From Trichoplax sp. H2 (Eukaryota; Placozoa; Uniplacotomia; Trichoplacea): DNA of 64,000 bases. Made by a program: the position numbers and the translations under genes. The DNA is taken from positions 62,001 through 126,000 of the forward strand of contig NOWV01000107.1 in NCBI GenBank assembly GCA_003344405.1. The letters are read 5' to 3'. Shown piece after piece: positions 20,223-32,639 of the stretch. Numbering within the stretch: position 1 is the first letter of the stretch; every line of letters starts with the position of its first letter. The notes under the pieces were generated by a model that ran no database searches, was not told where the DNA came from, and was given only the letters and a program-made list of their open reading frames with translations.

Positions 20223-22618
20223 TTAATTTTCACTATAATTGCCAGCATCTGATTCTATATCTTCAGGTATTGAACTATTCAAATATTGATTATCGGAAAT
20301 CTCTTCTTCATTATTACTATTAGTTTCAAAAGGTACCAAATCCTCATCTTTGTGACTTACAGACGGAATATTAGACAGCAAATTGTCGAATTGATCATCG
20401 TCGTCACTCTCTGTTGCAGGTATCGTTGATTCATCAGCCGAATATTTTACTTTTCCATCCGTTTTAAGCTTGGTCATATTAGATACTGTATCTTCAGTTA
20501 AACCTAGATCCTGTAACTTTTTGGCAAATTTCTTTTCAGCCGCATTCTTAGCGCTCATCTGAGCTACCCGTTCGAACAAGAGTGGTCTATTTTCAACTCT
20601 ATTTTTCATTTCTAATATACCCCGATCATATTCTTCCAAACGCAGACGGTCAGATTCTCTGTAGAGAGAAATTGAAAATGTAATCTTTTACATTTTAATA
20701 CGATATTGATTAATTATAGATTCAAATTTCATTTAGTAAAATAGCGTCAGATATTTATGCTTCATGATTCATACTTATAATTTTGAATTTTCTGTTGACT
20801 TTCAAATTCTAGGTCTTTACTGCGATCATTTCTGCGCACTTTCTTCGAAATGGCTGTTTTCAAATTTCTCTCACGTTGCTTACGAAATAATTCTTCTTCC
20901 ATTTCTTTCCTTTCCTTTAGTGCCCGCTCATCTAAACTTTGCCGGATTTTCTTTTCTTTTAGTTTGGCTGAAGTTGTCATACGAATAGGAACGAAATTAT
21001 CTGTTGATTTAGATAAACTGTTTTGTCTAGTTTTGAATAATTTCGGATCCTGTGTTTCCTTAGGTATTGGTTTTTGTCGACGATCGATGAAGGATGTTCG
21101 CAATGTAAAAGGTTCTGTCACAGTTGAGTAAATGGAACGTTTCTTTTTACTGAGTTGCCTTTGAAATTGTCTTTGCAAATAATCAAAGTCTGGGACGTCA
21201 TGATTAATTTGAGGATGAAATCGGTGCTGTTTGGTTACAAATGGTTGTGCATTTCGATCTTTGTCGTATGTAGCTTTTACGTGTTGATTTCTTGCTTCCA
21301 TACTTGCAGGTAATCTAGACTGATGTAATAATTCCTCCGCTCTCATGCGCATATAGATTTTTCGGTATTCTTCCTGCTCTCGTATTCTATCATCAATGGA
21401 AGCGTCGTATAGATACTTTGGAACAGGTTTCGCTTTAAATGATTTGATATCATTAAATTCATCAAATGACACAGCATCGGGTAATGACATTGAACGTTGG
21501 CGTTCCTTCCTACTTTTTTCTTTAGTGATAAATGAAAAGGGTTTTTGCACTGATTGCAAACGCTCTTTGCTCTTCTCTCGCCTTTTCTTGCTTTTAAGGT
21601 CTTTTCTATTCTTCATAACTTGATATAATGGTAAGAAAGTTGTGGCAGGGATAGGCGTGGATTGAAATTGTTTTCTGCATTCAATTTCATCTGCAATTCG
21701 TTGTTGTATTCGTTTTTCCTCTAGTTCTATCTGAGCTGCTGTTTTTGTTTTTGGCTTACCCTCCTCACGGATGGTCATAGAGAACGGCCTTGGAATGGTA
21801 ATCTTACGACGCTGTATATTATCAGAAGTTGCCTTGCTACTCTTATTTAATTGAGTTGGCGAATCGGCTGAAGTTGTATAGTTCTTAATATTAAATTTAT
21901 CCCACATATTTTTAATCTTGTCTACGCTGTCAGTTAAGTGAATCTCATCATGATACTCTCCAATGGTATCTTGATAGCCGGAGGGCTCATATTTGTTCTT
22001 TGGCAAATATGCACTTTCGTCATCGTATGAATTATCGCCGTTATCATTGCTATCAGATCTAATCTCATAGAAAGGATCATTATGGCTTGGATATAATTGC
22101 GATTTGCCTGTATTAATCTGTTTAGGATAACTTACTTGTATATCTTCCATTGACGCTGGACTTTCGTCACTCGAGTATGCATCTCTATAACGGGCCCAAT
22201 CATATTGTCCTGTAGTATTGACAGGTCGATATGAATGCATATCTTCCCTTTCTACATCATGACTACTCTGACTAATCTCCTTTCCATAAAATTCATTTAA
22301 TTTTCTATCATATAAATGCTCTAATTGCTGTAAAGTTTGACGTTGTTGCGCTTTCAATTTGGACAGTTTTATATAAAAATCTTCGTCATCTTGATGGATT
22401 GCCTCTCGTTGATCAGCTTGCTGATTCGACTTGGCGACTAATCTAACTTTAGTCATTACGCGATTATCATTGTCTCGTTGATTTGATGTATCTTCATGGC
22501 TTTTAATTTCTACACTTTTGACGGTTCTTTCGTCGAAAGTTGCTGCTAATTTGGAATTTGGCCGCCTCGGCATAACGATGCAGCTGTTTTTGAAGGCGCT
22601 GGAATGGCGGACCGCCAT
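20223..22618 (-). CDS. FAM161: FAM161 family centrosomal/ciliary protein, complete, two exons
   Basis: Exon 1 is 20775-22618 and exon 2 is 20223-20658, joined in phase 2 (AA|A gives Lys). 2280 nt, 759 aa. I start at ATG 22616-22618, which has a strong ACCATGG context and reads MAVRHSS; the frame stays open upstream to 22765, but that part is low-complexity CysTyr-rich sequence from the palindromic region. The UPF0564/FAM161 signature is visible: RPFSMTIREE, a charged run to CRKQFQSTPIPATTFLPLY, then QKPFSFITKE, repeated KERK-type coils, and the ending YKESDRLRLEEYDRGILEMK with RPLLFERVAQ (FAM161A has RRVEKRPLLLAQ at the same place). A highly acidic C-terminal tail follows. FAM161A is a microtubule- and basal-body-associated protein of the connecting cilium and centriole wall. 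Confidence 0.93.
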
Positions 22619-22649
22619 GGTAACGCATCCGAAGCGGTTGGAGAAATGA

Positions 22650-22760
22650 TTGTACGCATGTACAGTACTGAGGTGTGTTGAACAGTCTACAGTGTACAGT
22701 ACAGCACAGTTACAATACTGCGCACTGTACACGGTACTGGACTGTACTGTAGTTCTGAAC
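22650..22760. repeat. TACTGTAC / GTACAGT motif cluster at the FAM161 promoter side
   Basis: Dense overlapping GTACAGT, ACTGTAC and TACTGTA words just before the FAM161 start codon, of the same type as the clusters near SNW1 and in the 34-35 kb array. Confidence 0.6.
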
Positions 22761-22932
22761 CTCAAACTACAGTAGTTCAGAGCATGGACTTCGTTTCTCT
22801 CCCTCTCTCTCTCCGTCTGATTTCTAAGGATGTCGCAAACTGTTCACTTTGAATTACTATAATTAACAAATGCTGCAACTAGAGATTGCAATTGGGGTAG
22901 CAAAATTCGGACAGGTTGCAAACCCTGGCTGC

Positions 22933-23270
22933 AACTGGATCGGCTAATGAACTAATTCAGCAAGTATCCCTGAGTAATTTGAGTGTGAATAATTTCTCTT
23001 TTAGACGATGGCTAACATATCTATTGTTATTGGAGTATCTACATTATATTATCAATATAATTAATTGACTAGCGATTAACTGGATCGACTCATTAACTTA
23101 ATCATCAAGTGTTCCTGGCTAATTTGAGAGTGAACAATTTCTATCTTATAGTCGGCCGCTAACATATCTACTATCGTTACAGTATCTACACTATCAATAT
23201 AATGAATTAATTAGCGAATAACTGGATCGGCTAATTAACTTACTAATCACGTATCCCGGTCTATTTATCT
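22933..23270. repeat. diverged tandem repeat, unit about 145 bp, 2.3 copies
   Basis: Copies begin with AACTGGATCGGCTAAT-type sequence at 22933, 23078 and 23220 (the last partial). Shared internal words include CTAATTTGAG, AACATATCTA and ATCAATATAAT. Copies are visibly diverged, so the duplication is old. Confidence 0.85.
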
Positions 23271-25752
23271 TGCAACGTATATCCTTTCAGGCGTGAAGAA
23301 CAATATTCATAATAAAATAGAAGATTGATGATTAATGGTAATATCTATTTGATAACTTTTTTGATTGTCAGCTTTTAGTTCGTATCTATAAATAGTTAAG
23401 CAGGCTTAAATAGTTTTATTCGACTAATATATGACTCTTGGGCAACATTTAATTATGCATAATTATTTGATCCTTAATAATGTATTTTACAGATATTACT
23501 ATTTTTAATTGGTCATTAATTTATACGATTAATTTTATATTTACTGTATATTACCTCAATTGATCGTAATAAAATTATAAATCAATTTTTAATATACTTG
23601 TTACGGTGCATGTGAAGCTTGGTAAATGCTTATTACTTTCCAGATGTTAATTGCCTGAAGCTGTGAACAATTAATTAACTTTATATTGTTAGATAACAAC
23701 TCGTGATTGTAATTTAATAGTTTCATCATTTATGTCTGTGTTAATTGATCATGCCTAATTGTGCTCAATGCTACTTTATTATTGTTAATATAAATTTCTA
23801 AGATGGAGAATATTGTTGATACTCAAGGTTATGAGCTAATATTAATTAAATGTAGTGTAGTGCAATTTTATGAATCCTGAAATTTTCCCTGTTGAATGTA
23901 TTTGAACGAATCCAGTAAGCAGCATGTGTACAGCAGTTGTAATTATGTTTGCTAACCTATTAAAATGAAACCGTTTTCAAAGTATATGCCTGAGTCTAAA
24001 TTTAACTAGCTGTAATTTGTTGCTAACAGTATATTTATATCTGCTACATTATGAATTAGTCATGAGAGTCTGATAGTATCTTTATCTTCCTTAGCTTTAC
24101 AGCTGCGTAAATTATAATTGCTGTATACTTCCAGTAAATTGCTAAGTCATCAAAGTGCTGTAAGTGTACATTCTTAAATTACCTAATATCCTTCAATTTT
24201 TTTCTTAGAGTATAGTTTAATGTGATAGTAGATGTTTATTATCGCTATCTGTACAATTGCTAGTTACCTTTAGTGAACATACGAGTATAGTTCAGTAACA
24301 TGGGATGAAGCAATAGGAATGGCCAAGCACTTATGTAATTTGTGCTTTAATGAACGTATTTTTAATCATTACATTTTATAATATGTTCTCCATAAAGATT
24401 ACTTATGTATTTTTAATCTGCATAGCATAGAAATTGATGTTATTATTCCATATTTGCAAATATCTTGTTTCTATTATGCTATTATCACAGTCTACCATTT
24501 TACCTTGTACATCTTCTCAATATACTTTATTATACAGATTTAACCCATTCACTGAAAGAAGATGATAATAACAGCATAGTAGATTACTAAATTCCTTTTA
24601 AATATTCTATTGCTTAGTATTATAATTTGGTTATTCTCATTTGTAATATAAGGTATCACATTGTTTATTATTAATAGATCGATTAGTATCATGCTATCCT
24701 TTATGATGCTTTTAATAATATTTTACTAGTTGAAACAAAAAGAAAATGATAATTGATATTAATGTTGGTTTGCCATTTGTGATCATGACCTTTAGTTTTT
24801 ATTTGTAAAACAGCCTAAGGATGGAAGATATTTCAGAAAATCGAAGGATGGGTGGGAGATATAATGTTTAATAAAGAAGGGTATGTTTTACTAATATAAC
24901 ATTTTATAATTATTTGAACAGTAGGTAATTTCGTGCATAACACAGTATAATTCAAATCTGTTTCTTTATGATCAAGTATAATGACTTTAAATCTGTCGTA
25001 TTAGACTATAATTTTACTGAAGTAGAAGTACATCCTAGCATAAAACATATTTGAACGTGGAAAGTTCATGCATATTGAATGTTATTTTATTGGTAACTAG
25101 CCGAGCCATTACCATTCTTGATAGGAGCAATTATTAATTACATATGATATAATTATTACTTAGTACTTGTTGCGATGAGCTTGAATAATTGATTTAGATA
25201 AGAATTATGGATGAATCATAATCGTGTAGTAGAAAATATCAACCATTTATTAGCTTTATGAATGTTAGGTTAAGATGCGCTAGATAATTACATGTTGAAT
25301 TAAACGATTAGAATGAAATTTTCAATATTGATAATAACTTGTTAAAATGTGGATTTCTCCCTTTATTACTGTAATAGGGATTTTTGAGTAGCAAAATTTG
25401 TTCTGGGACTGGGTTGTACCTTAATGTAGAAGCTTAGCAGTATTCATAACCAGGAAAATTTTTTTAAGTCCAACCATAATACTTTCTTGTCTCAGAAGTA
25501 GTTAAAGATAAACAAGTTATGTAAAACTATTAATTAAAGTTATTATCAGCTATCAAATTGTCCACAACATAGATAAATGAAGTAACTATGTCAAAAGCTG
25601 GTTCATAGATAGAAATTTTTGAAGGTAAATTGTGTGAATTCACATTAACTCTTTTACTGTATACTGTACGATAAACTCATTTCTATAATACACTGGTCCA
25701 TTTTAGACTAGTTGGTTTGGTTATACACAGAGTTTGCTTGCGTAAATAAATA

Positions 25753-26853
25753 TCACGGATGACCACGATTAAAAGGATGAAAAATTATACAAGAAGGAAT
25801 TTTAAAATTTATAATGGTTTCTCGCCACTTTTTGGGTAAGTAAAAGAAATAAATCAGTACAAATGCTGATTTGATAGCTTTGTTATACGAAGCTATAAGA
25901 GCTGGCGTTACGATACAAGTTAATAGGTAGAAAAGTTGAAATAAAGGAGCTAGAATGATTACAGTAGTATTATTATAATTTACAATGTCGCTAAAATTAA
26001 TTTGAAGGAATGATATTATTAACGAAAATATGGCCCAAGGAGAAGCTGGTATTAAGAAAAAGAAAGTTATCACCATAGACATTTTAATAACACGATTGCG
26101 CCTTTTTCTCTTTATTTTAGCAATGGATTTGATCTGTGAGTGTTCTCTTTTTAAGTAACGTATGATTAGAATATAGGACGTGACGATGACTATTGTTGGT
26201 AGAAGATACGTAAGGATAAAATTGATCGTAAAATAAGCCTGAGCAAGTTGAGGGGAATCAAATTTAAGGTCGCATACTGTTAAGGAGAGTACATTGTGAT
26301 CAATAAAGTTTGAAAAAAAGTATCCATTAACCCATCCAACGAGCCAAATCAGCACGTTTGTGACAAGGATAGCCTTAATATCATAGTTTTTCGCATTTGA
26401 TTGAGTAACAACTCGATATCGATCAAGTGCAATAAAAGCCAAAGATAGAACAGATACCGTGTACGAACCGTGATAAATTATCGAAGAGAGGGTACAGTTG
26501 CTATAATTACTAATCGATGATGCCGATTGTGACTGTGTTATGTTATTAGGTATGCTATTAGACGGAGCGGCCGAAACGGTTAAAGTACTCGAAAATATGA
26601 ACACACAAGTGAGACATATAGCGTTAGCAAGTGCTTGATTGCATAATAGGTAATAGGTCGATTTATGAAAGGCTTTTTCGCGAATGACAACGAGAACCAG
26701 CAAGGAATTATTTATTATCGCTATAATTAGGATTGGCATTAAGATTTTCGAGAAGGAAAATTGAAGTAAACTCATTGATTGCACAAACGACAGTACCAAT
26801 CGTAAGCCGTCATTTGTCGGCGCCATGTTAACTTCATTTGATGGAGTTGTCAT
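25753..26853 (-). CDS. rhodopsin-like seven-transmembrane receptor, intronless (paralogue 1)
   Basis: A single 366-aa open frame with a short Ser/Asn N-terminus, seven hydrophobic segments and a basic loop 3. TM1 contains NNSLLVLVV. The segment after TM2 is long and has NIT, NYS and NCT glycosylation sites. Cys120 at the top of TM3 and Cys194 in the second extracellular loop can form the class A disulfide. TM3 ends LDRYR (144-146). Key departures: Asn77 replaces the sodium-site Asp2.50 (CNQALAN for NLAxAD), TM6 reads FFFLIPASPW with no CWxP tryptophan, and TM7 reads TPALIASY in place of NPxxY. Ligand unknown. Its neighbour at 29598-30734 is a close paralogue, suggesting local duplication. No intron signal is needed and the frame is complete. 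Confidence 0.9.
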   Translation of the reverse strand: MTTPSNEVNMAPTNDGLRLVLSFVQSMSLLQFSFSKILMPILIIAIINNSLLVLVVIREKAFHKSTYYLLCNQALANAICLTCVFIFSSTLTVSAAPSNSIPNNITQSQSASSISNYSNCTLSSIIYHGSYTVSVLSLAFIALDRYRVVTQSNAKNYDIKAILVTNVLIWLVGWVNGYFFSNFIDHNVLSLTVCDLKFDSPQLAQAYFTINFILTYLLPTIVIVTSYILIIRYLKREHSQIKSIAKIKRKRRNRVIKMSMVITFFFLIPASPWAIFSLIISFLQINFSDIVNYNNTTVIILAPLFQLFYLLTCIVTPALIASYNKAIKSAFVLIYFFYLPKKWRETIINFKIPSCIIFHPFNRGHP

Positions 26854-29597
26854 GATGAGTTAAGGCAACTGAAAAAATAGAGAAACGGTTATCTAGTAGT
26901 TCCTTTCATATTTTAATTCTGGCATATCTTGTTATTTTTTGATCAATGTATTTCTATATAAAGTAAGTACTATACGCCAGAAATATTTGATACTAGGTAT
27001 TCTGATAATTATTGTTCAATTTCAGTAGTAATAAAATCGATTAGAAGATAAATTTAGTGATGAGCTATTCAGGCTTCTTAATTGGGCATCGTTTTTATTC
27101 TATAAGACTGACTGATTGATTCTAATTGAAATTAGAGATACATTATCTTTCAATTAAATCAAATCAATTGATTGGCTGCTATCTTACGAATACTATGCGA
27201 AAATTTAGTAATGAGATTATTATTTAAAGTATAATAGTGATAGATTTACATTGGATCGTATTTATTCATATATTAAAGACAATTACAAATGTATAAACAC
27301 AAAGTACTCATACTTAATATTAGTAGGATTTTATTGCTGGTTCATAGTCCCAAGATGTAAAATATATCCTAAATGAAAGGAGTAATAGATTCAATTTTAT
27401 CATTGTCTCTTGTCTGTATTTAGTTAATAAAAGTACCGTATCTTATGTCAATTATCACAAATTTTATAAATCTCATTTTTGATGAATTACATCTTGATAT
27501 ACAGAGTTTACTTGTATATTGCTCTTGCAGGTATAGTAATTAGTGATACAGTACTGGACTTTAAAATTATTAAATTTATAAAATGCTGTAGCTATCAAAA
27601 ACTATGAATGTGTTCGAGTTAATTAGACAATTTCTTTTGTGCAAACGCATGTATTCTAGTATTGTTAAAATAAGAAATTTTAAAATACGATAATTATAAG
27701 GCAAGATAATGAAAGTTTTGATGTTCTTAAAGTATCGTATTCAATAATTAAATGGAAGTGAGTTTACATTAAATGTGTGTAACACAATCGATGTAGGATG
27801 TCATTTAAAAATTTTTTTAGTTCTAGACACTTTTCTTCAGCTCATTAATCTAACGTTGAAAAGTCTCGGTTATTTAATTTAATGGATTTTGAAGCCAGAT
27901 AATATCTTTAATTCGTATCACTTTTACTCTGAAGGTTGCTATAAATATCAAATTTTAAGATTCCTAATGAGAATGATAATTCTATATTTAAATAAGTGAT
28001 TGCCATTACTATATCTGGGTACTTTATTTTCTGATGTAGAAACAGCTATCTCTACGTATGATAGATTATAATAACTTCTTCACAATCTGATATGCAGATA
28101 CGGATTAGCTAATTAAAAATGTATATTCTTAAGTGGTAGATTACGTATGTCAGAGTCTGCCTACCGTACAAAACAAAATTTGAGATAGCTAATCCATCAT
28201 ATATGGCCAAATTATTGTATTAATTATGCGGGGTATTGTAATATCTCCTTTAATTTTCATGTTATTAAGATATAGTAGCTAGACGTACTTCAAACTTCTA
28301 TATGCCACTGCAAATACTGTTCTATATGACTTGTTCTTAGAGCTTAGTATAATTTGATAAAATTGAATATTATTACCATTGTTAATATCTTTTGCAACGT
28401 GGACATTAGTCTACAATTGATTTGTGGTATTATTGTTTATAATTTTGCTGCCATATTGGATATTACATGCCTTGTTAACTATTTTAAGGTATTTAAAGGC
28501 GGCGGTTTTAGTATAATTGAAGTCACATGTAATCGTTTTATATTACACCTATTATCTATTCGATGTTATTGCTTATGATAACTATTCTTAGATACAATTT
28601 AGCCTAGTAAATTATAATTGATCGCTGTTATCTTTGTTATTATTTTATTTTTTTTAAATACACGTTTGAAATAGAAGATGATGCAATAAGGATAGGCTGA
28701 ATTTATTTGTATCATCTATGTCGTTACAAATATCTTGAACCGTATTTTAAGCACACGATTTTTAAAGAGATGATCTTCAAATCGTTATAGCTTACAAACT
28801 AGGGTTTCTAATGTACTTATTCGTAGAACAATTATATCATCAATAATAGTTATATTTTGTCGCCCTATCATGATAGTATCCAATAATAAGCAGTAATAAA
28901 GAGTAAAAAAGAAATCTTAATATTGTCTTTGGTTGATATATCTTGTATTTTACAAGCAGTATAGGTGAAAGTGAAGAAGAGAGCAAGTAATACATTAAGA
29001 ACATTTTTTATATACCGCATTTGACTGATTACTATCGAAACTAGTCTTTTTTATTTGCGAGAAAATGTACTGTCATGTTCACTTCGTTAATATATCGATT
29101 ACATATATCTTTATTTATAGTATACGATCCGTAAAGTGAAGGAAAACTGTTATTGATATTAATTGTATCAATAATTATTTATTTGTGATGGTTTGATTGC
29201 AAGTATTAATTTTTTATCGGGTAGATATGACCTAAATTGAAGTTCTTTCAGAAGATTGACAAAAGATCAATGACTGTTATATTTGATCGAGAAGGATATG
29301 TTTTGGAAATATTTCATTTTATGATATTAACAAATATTATTAATTATTTAGGAATATATAATACATGAACGGCAAAATAGATTTCAAACTGTTTCTTCAT
29401 AATGAAGAACGAAAAATAGCAACAGACTGCTTTCCATTCAAAACAGGTAGGAAATAGTCGCTACTAATTAGTTATTATCAATCACCAGGTTAAATAACAA
29501 TTTAAAGAAGAATTATTTACGCCAATAGCGCCTGATTACTTTAGTTGCTGAATACGCTGCTATGTAGTGTGGGAGTGTTAGTTCAGTTTAAAATAGG
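26854..29597. other. intergenic region between the two receptor paralogues, nothing recognised
   Basis: AT-rich sequence with short random open frames only (for example 28354-28578 +). No exon, repeat or RNA gene could be supported. Confidence 0.5.
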
Positions 29598-30734
29598 TTA
29601 CTTTCCTTGAATATGGATAGAGCTTACTAATGTTACAGAGTGCCTTGTTTGATCATGAGTAAAGGGATGAAAAATGATGCAAGAAAGCAATCTAACATTT
29701 ATCATAGCTTCTCGCCACTTTTTGGGTAGGTAAAAGAAATAGATAGACACATAAGTTGACTTTATAATTCTATTATATGCAGCAATAAGACTTGGCGTTA
29801 TTATACAAGTTAAGAAGTAGAAAAGCTGAAAAATGGAATATAGAATGATTATGGTTACACTGTTGTCACTTATTAAGTTTCCGAAAGTAAGTTGAAGGAA
29901 TGCTAGTACCAACGACGATATAGCCCAAGGAGATGATGGTATTAAGAAAAAGAAAGTTGTTACCATAGCCATTTCCATGACACGATTACGTCTTTTTCTT
30001 TTTATTTTAGCAATTGATTTAATGCCTGAATGTTCTCTTTTTAGATATCGCATGATTAATGAATATGAAACAATAATAATTGTTGCCGGTAAGAGATAAG
30101 TAAGGATAAAGTTTATAGTGAAATAAGCACGAACAAGTTCATGAGAGTCAAATTTGTAATCGCACAGTGACGGAATGAGTTGGCTATTTCCAGTAAAATT
30201 TGAAAAGAAGTATCCGTTAACCCATCCGATCCCCCAGATCAGGGTATTAGCGATAAAGATAACTTTTGCATCGTAATTTTTCTTAGTATGTTGGGTAAGG
30301 ACTCTATAGCGGTCGAGTGCAATAACAGCTAGTGATAGCACCGATACTGTGTAGGAACTCTGATAAATCATAGAGGTAAGAGCACAGTCACTATAATTAC
30401 CTTCTAGATATATTGATGGTAATTGCGTAGTATTCATATCATTGAGAGAGCTAACAGTGGTTTTTACATCAAGAGAAAATGCTAAAATGCAGGCGAGACA
30501 TATAACATTAGCGATCGCTTGATTGCATAATAAATAATACGTAGATTTATGAAATGATTTCTCGCGAATGATAATTATAACCAGCAAAACATTATTTATT
30601 ATCCCAATAATTAAGATTGGTATTAAAATTCTCAAAAACAAGATTTGGAAAAACCCAAGAGATGCTATCCATTCACTAATTTTGCTATAAGCCTCTGTAG
30701 GAGCCGTGATGTTGCTATTAGATTGGGTTGACAT
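29598..30734 (-). CDS. rhodopsin-like seven-transmembrane receptor, intronless (paralogue 2)
   Basis: A single 378-aa open frame colinear with the receptor at 25753-26853. Shared blocks include REK(A/S)FHKSTYYLLCNQA, SSYTVSVLSLA, ALDRYRV, GWVNGYFFSNF, YFTINFILTYLLP, RYLKREHS, KSIAKIKRKRRNRV and YFFYLPKKWRE. The same core substitutions are present: AN in TM2 where AD is usual, PSSPW in TM6, and TPSLIAAY for NPxxY. It has a longer C-terminus. The conserved positively charged loop 3 and LDRYR suggest G-protein or arrestin coupling is retained. Promoter elements are not identifiable. The family assignment beyond class-A-like is unknown. Confidence 0.9.
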   Translation of the reverse strand: MSTQSNSNITAPTEAYSKISEWIASLGFFQILFLRILIPILIIGIINNVLLVIIIIREKSFHKSTYYLLCNQAIANVICLACILAFSLDVKTTVSSLNDMNTTQLPSIYLEGNYSDCALTSMIYQSSYTVSVLSLAVIALDRYRVLTQHTKKNYDAKVIFIANTLIWGIGWVNGYFFSNFTGNSQLIPSLCDYKFDSHELVRAYFTINFILTYLLPATIIIVSYSLIMRYLKREHSGIKSIAKIKRKRRNRVMEMAMVTTFFFLIPSSPWAISSLVLAFLQLTFGNLISDNSVTIIILYSIFQLFYFLTCIITPSLIAAYNRIIKSTYVSIYFFYLPKKWREAMINVRLLSCIIFHPFTHDQTRHSVTLVSSIHIQGK

Positions 30735-32590
30735 GATGACTCGACGTAATGTGTTAAAAATGAAGAAATCTAAGTATGCGGATTCCTTTTATATGGTGAC
30801 CTAGTTATATTGTCTGATATACGACCTTGTATTTATATAGAAGCAAGGATGATAGCATGACGTAACGGGCTTAGATGATTATTGTCTAGCTCAAAAGATG
30901 GCAAAGGTTAACTTTTTAAGATGATTTGAATGACGAGCTATTCAGAAGTTTTTATTGTATTTTAATTTCATTCGGTAAGATTAAGCAAATTTAATTAGAA
31001 TTTTAAGATACAATGCTGTTCAGTTAATTAATTGTTACTTTTGTTACAATTGTTGTGTAGTATATATTAGTATGATATCCATAGAAAATAAAATAGTAAT
31101 GTTTTTTTAAAAGATTTATTTATATGTTGATCGATGAGTATTTCATTGATACATTTAAGTAAACTATCAATGCAAAATACAATAATAGACCTGATTGTTA
31201 TTTCTTGCCCTGTAAATTAACACGGTAATTAATGTGGTACAATTTGAAAGACTGTTCTGCCAATTTTACATTTGATTGTTTTCAATTGATAAAACCCGCC
31301 GATATCACCATTTGGCTACTTACCGTAATTATTATAATTATTGTTAGATTGGATAGAATTTAACGTTGATCTAGACTTTCTTCCTAGATACATGATCCAT
31401 ATGTGCAACCCGATGTCTGGGTATCGAAAATGACATTGACAAGTGGATAAAAAGACACCGCATATTCAAATACGGATATAAATGTTAATTATTTAAATAT
31501 CAATGTTAATGGGATGAAGTTGAAACGTCTGGCATCTACGGGATACAACCTATCGTGTTGTTTATGCTACATCAACTCGGATATGATGTCATATTGCATT
31601 AACTTGGAATATAATAGATGTTGTATATTAAGTAGATTTCAAGCATGATGTTTTTGTATTATTTACTCTTAATAGCTGCATTATGTAATGGTCATATAGA
31701 GTGATACCTTATTCTCGATCACATCATTATTTATAATTTTTGTAGTAGACTGCAGTCGGTGTTCTTAATGGATAGTTTAATATTGTATTTTTGAGGTTAT
31801 TGATCCGTTGTTATCTACTTGATTATGAACAAAGAAAACTATACGCACACTAATCTTGATTCGATAACTAGGAATTTCACTAATTTGCTTTTCGCAACGA
31901 GTAATTCATTTGCTGCAGTACTTTCATTCTATCTGGATATTATTGCAAATTCGCAAAATTATCATTGCAAAAGGTTCAATATTCATTACTTCAGATCCTT
32001 CTTCAGCTTTACTAACAATCTAGTAACTTGACATTATATTTCCTATTTATTTCCGATCACTTTCTAGTTGTAGATACTACAGACTTTGTGGAATAAAGAG
32101 TCTACATGTCTATTGATGTAATTTGGCAATGTCGCGTAGTCCTCCATCGCTGAATATGAAATTAATTCTGACTGATTTAGTATTTATTACCAGATGATGG
32201 ATTTGTATTGCAAGTACTATATATGGTATAGCAATGATAAGAAGCTTCGTCTGCCTAGCTTTATCATTGATTAAAAGGATTTTTCATATAATACCCTTAA
32301 TATCCGACTTTTAAATGAGTTTGTTGTTTTCAGGATTCAAGCGATGCACTGAATCACTTCTTGTACTCGTCAAGGACAACGACTACTCATCGGAGTTTTA
32401 TTTCCTATATGACCCCACTTGAATATCATCCATTCTAATTAATCAGCTAGACAAAAAGGAAATGATCCAACAATGAAACTGCTTGTATATATACTTGATG
32501 TAAACCGTTTAATCTTCGTTCTACACGCTAAATCAAGCAGCTTACATATGAAGATGAAAGTTAATATCGACACAGTTCATAACAGTATGT
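30735..32590. other. intergenic region, nothing recognised
   Basis: AT-rich DNA upstream of the second receptor. The open frame at 31819-32031 (+) has no motif and no splice context. The tandem repeat array begins after this stretch. Confidence 0.45.
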
Positions 32591-32639
32591 ACGTGGCCAT
32601 CTAAGATAACGCTAAAGAACCTTCGGTTTTAATCGAATT

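Larger units (their letters stand above)
22619..25752. other. intergenic region upstream of FAM161, with a tandem repeat
   Basis: 22650-22760 holds TACTGTAC-type palindromes directly upstream of the FAM161 start, followed by a CT-rich run (about 22790-22815) and a 145-bp tandem repeat. From 23300 to 25750 I see only AT-rich DNA without exons. Confidence 0.5.

Noticed and set aside
20764-21623. Plus-strand open frames of 74-93 codons opposite FAM161
   Set aside because: They are antisense shadows of the long FAM161 exon; no motif and no independent signals.
22619-22765. N-terminal extension of FAM161 from an upstream ATG
   Set aside because: The added residues are low-complexity translation of the GTACAGT repeat cluster, and the ATG at 22618 has a strong ACCATGG context.
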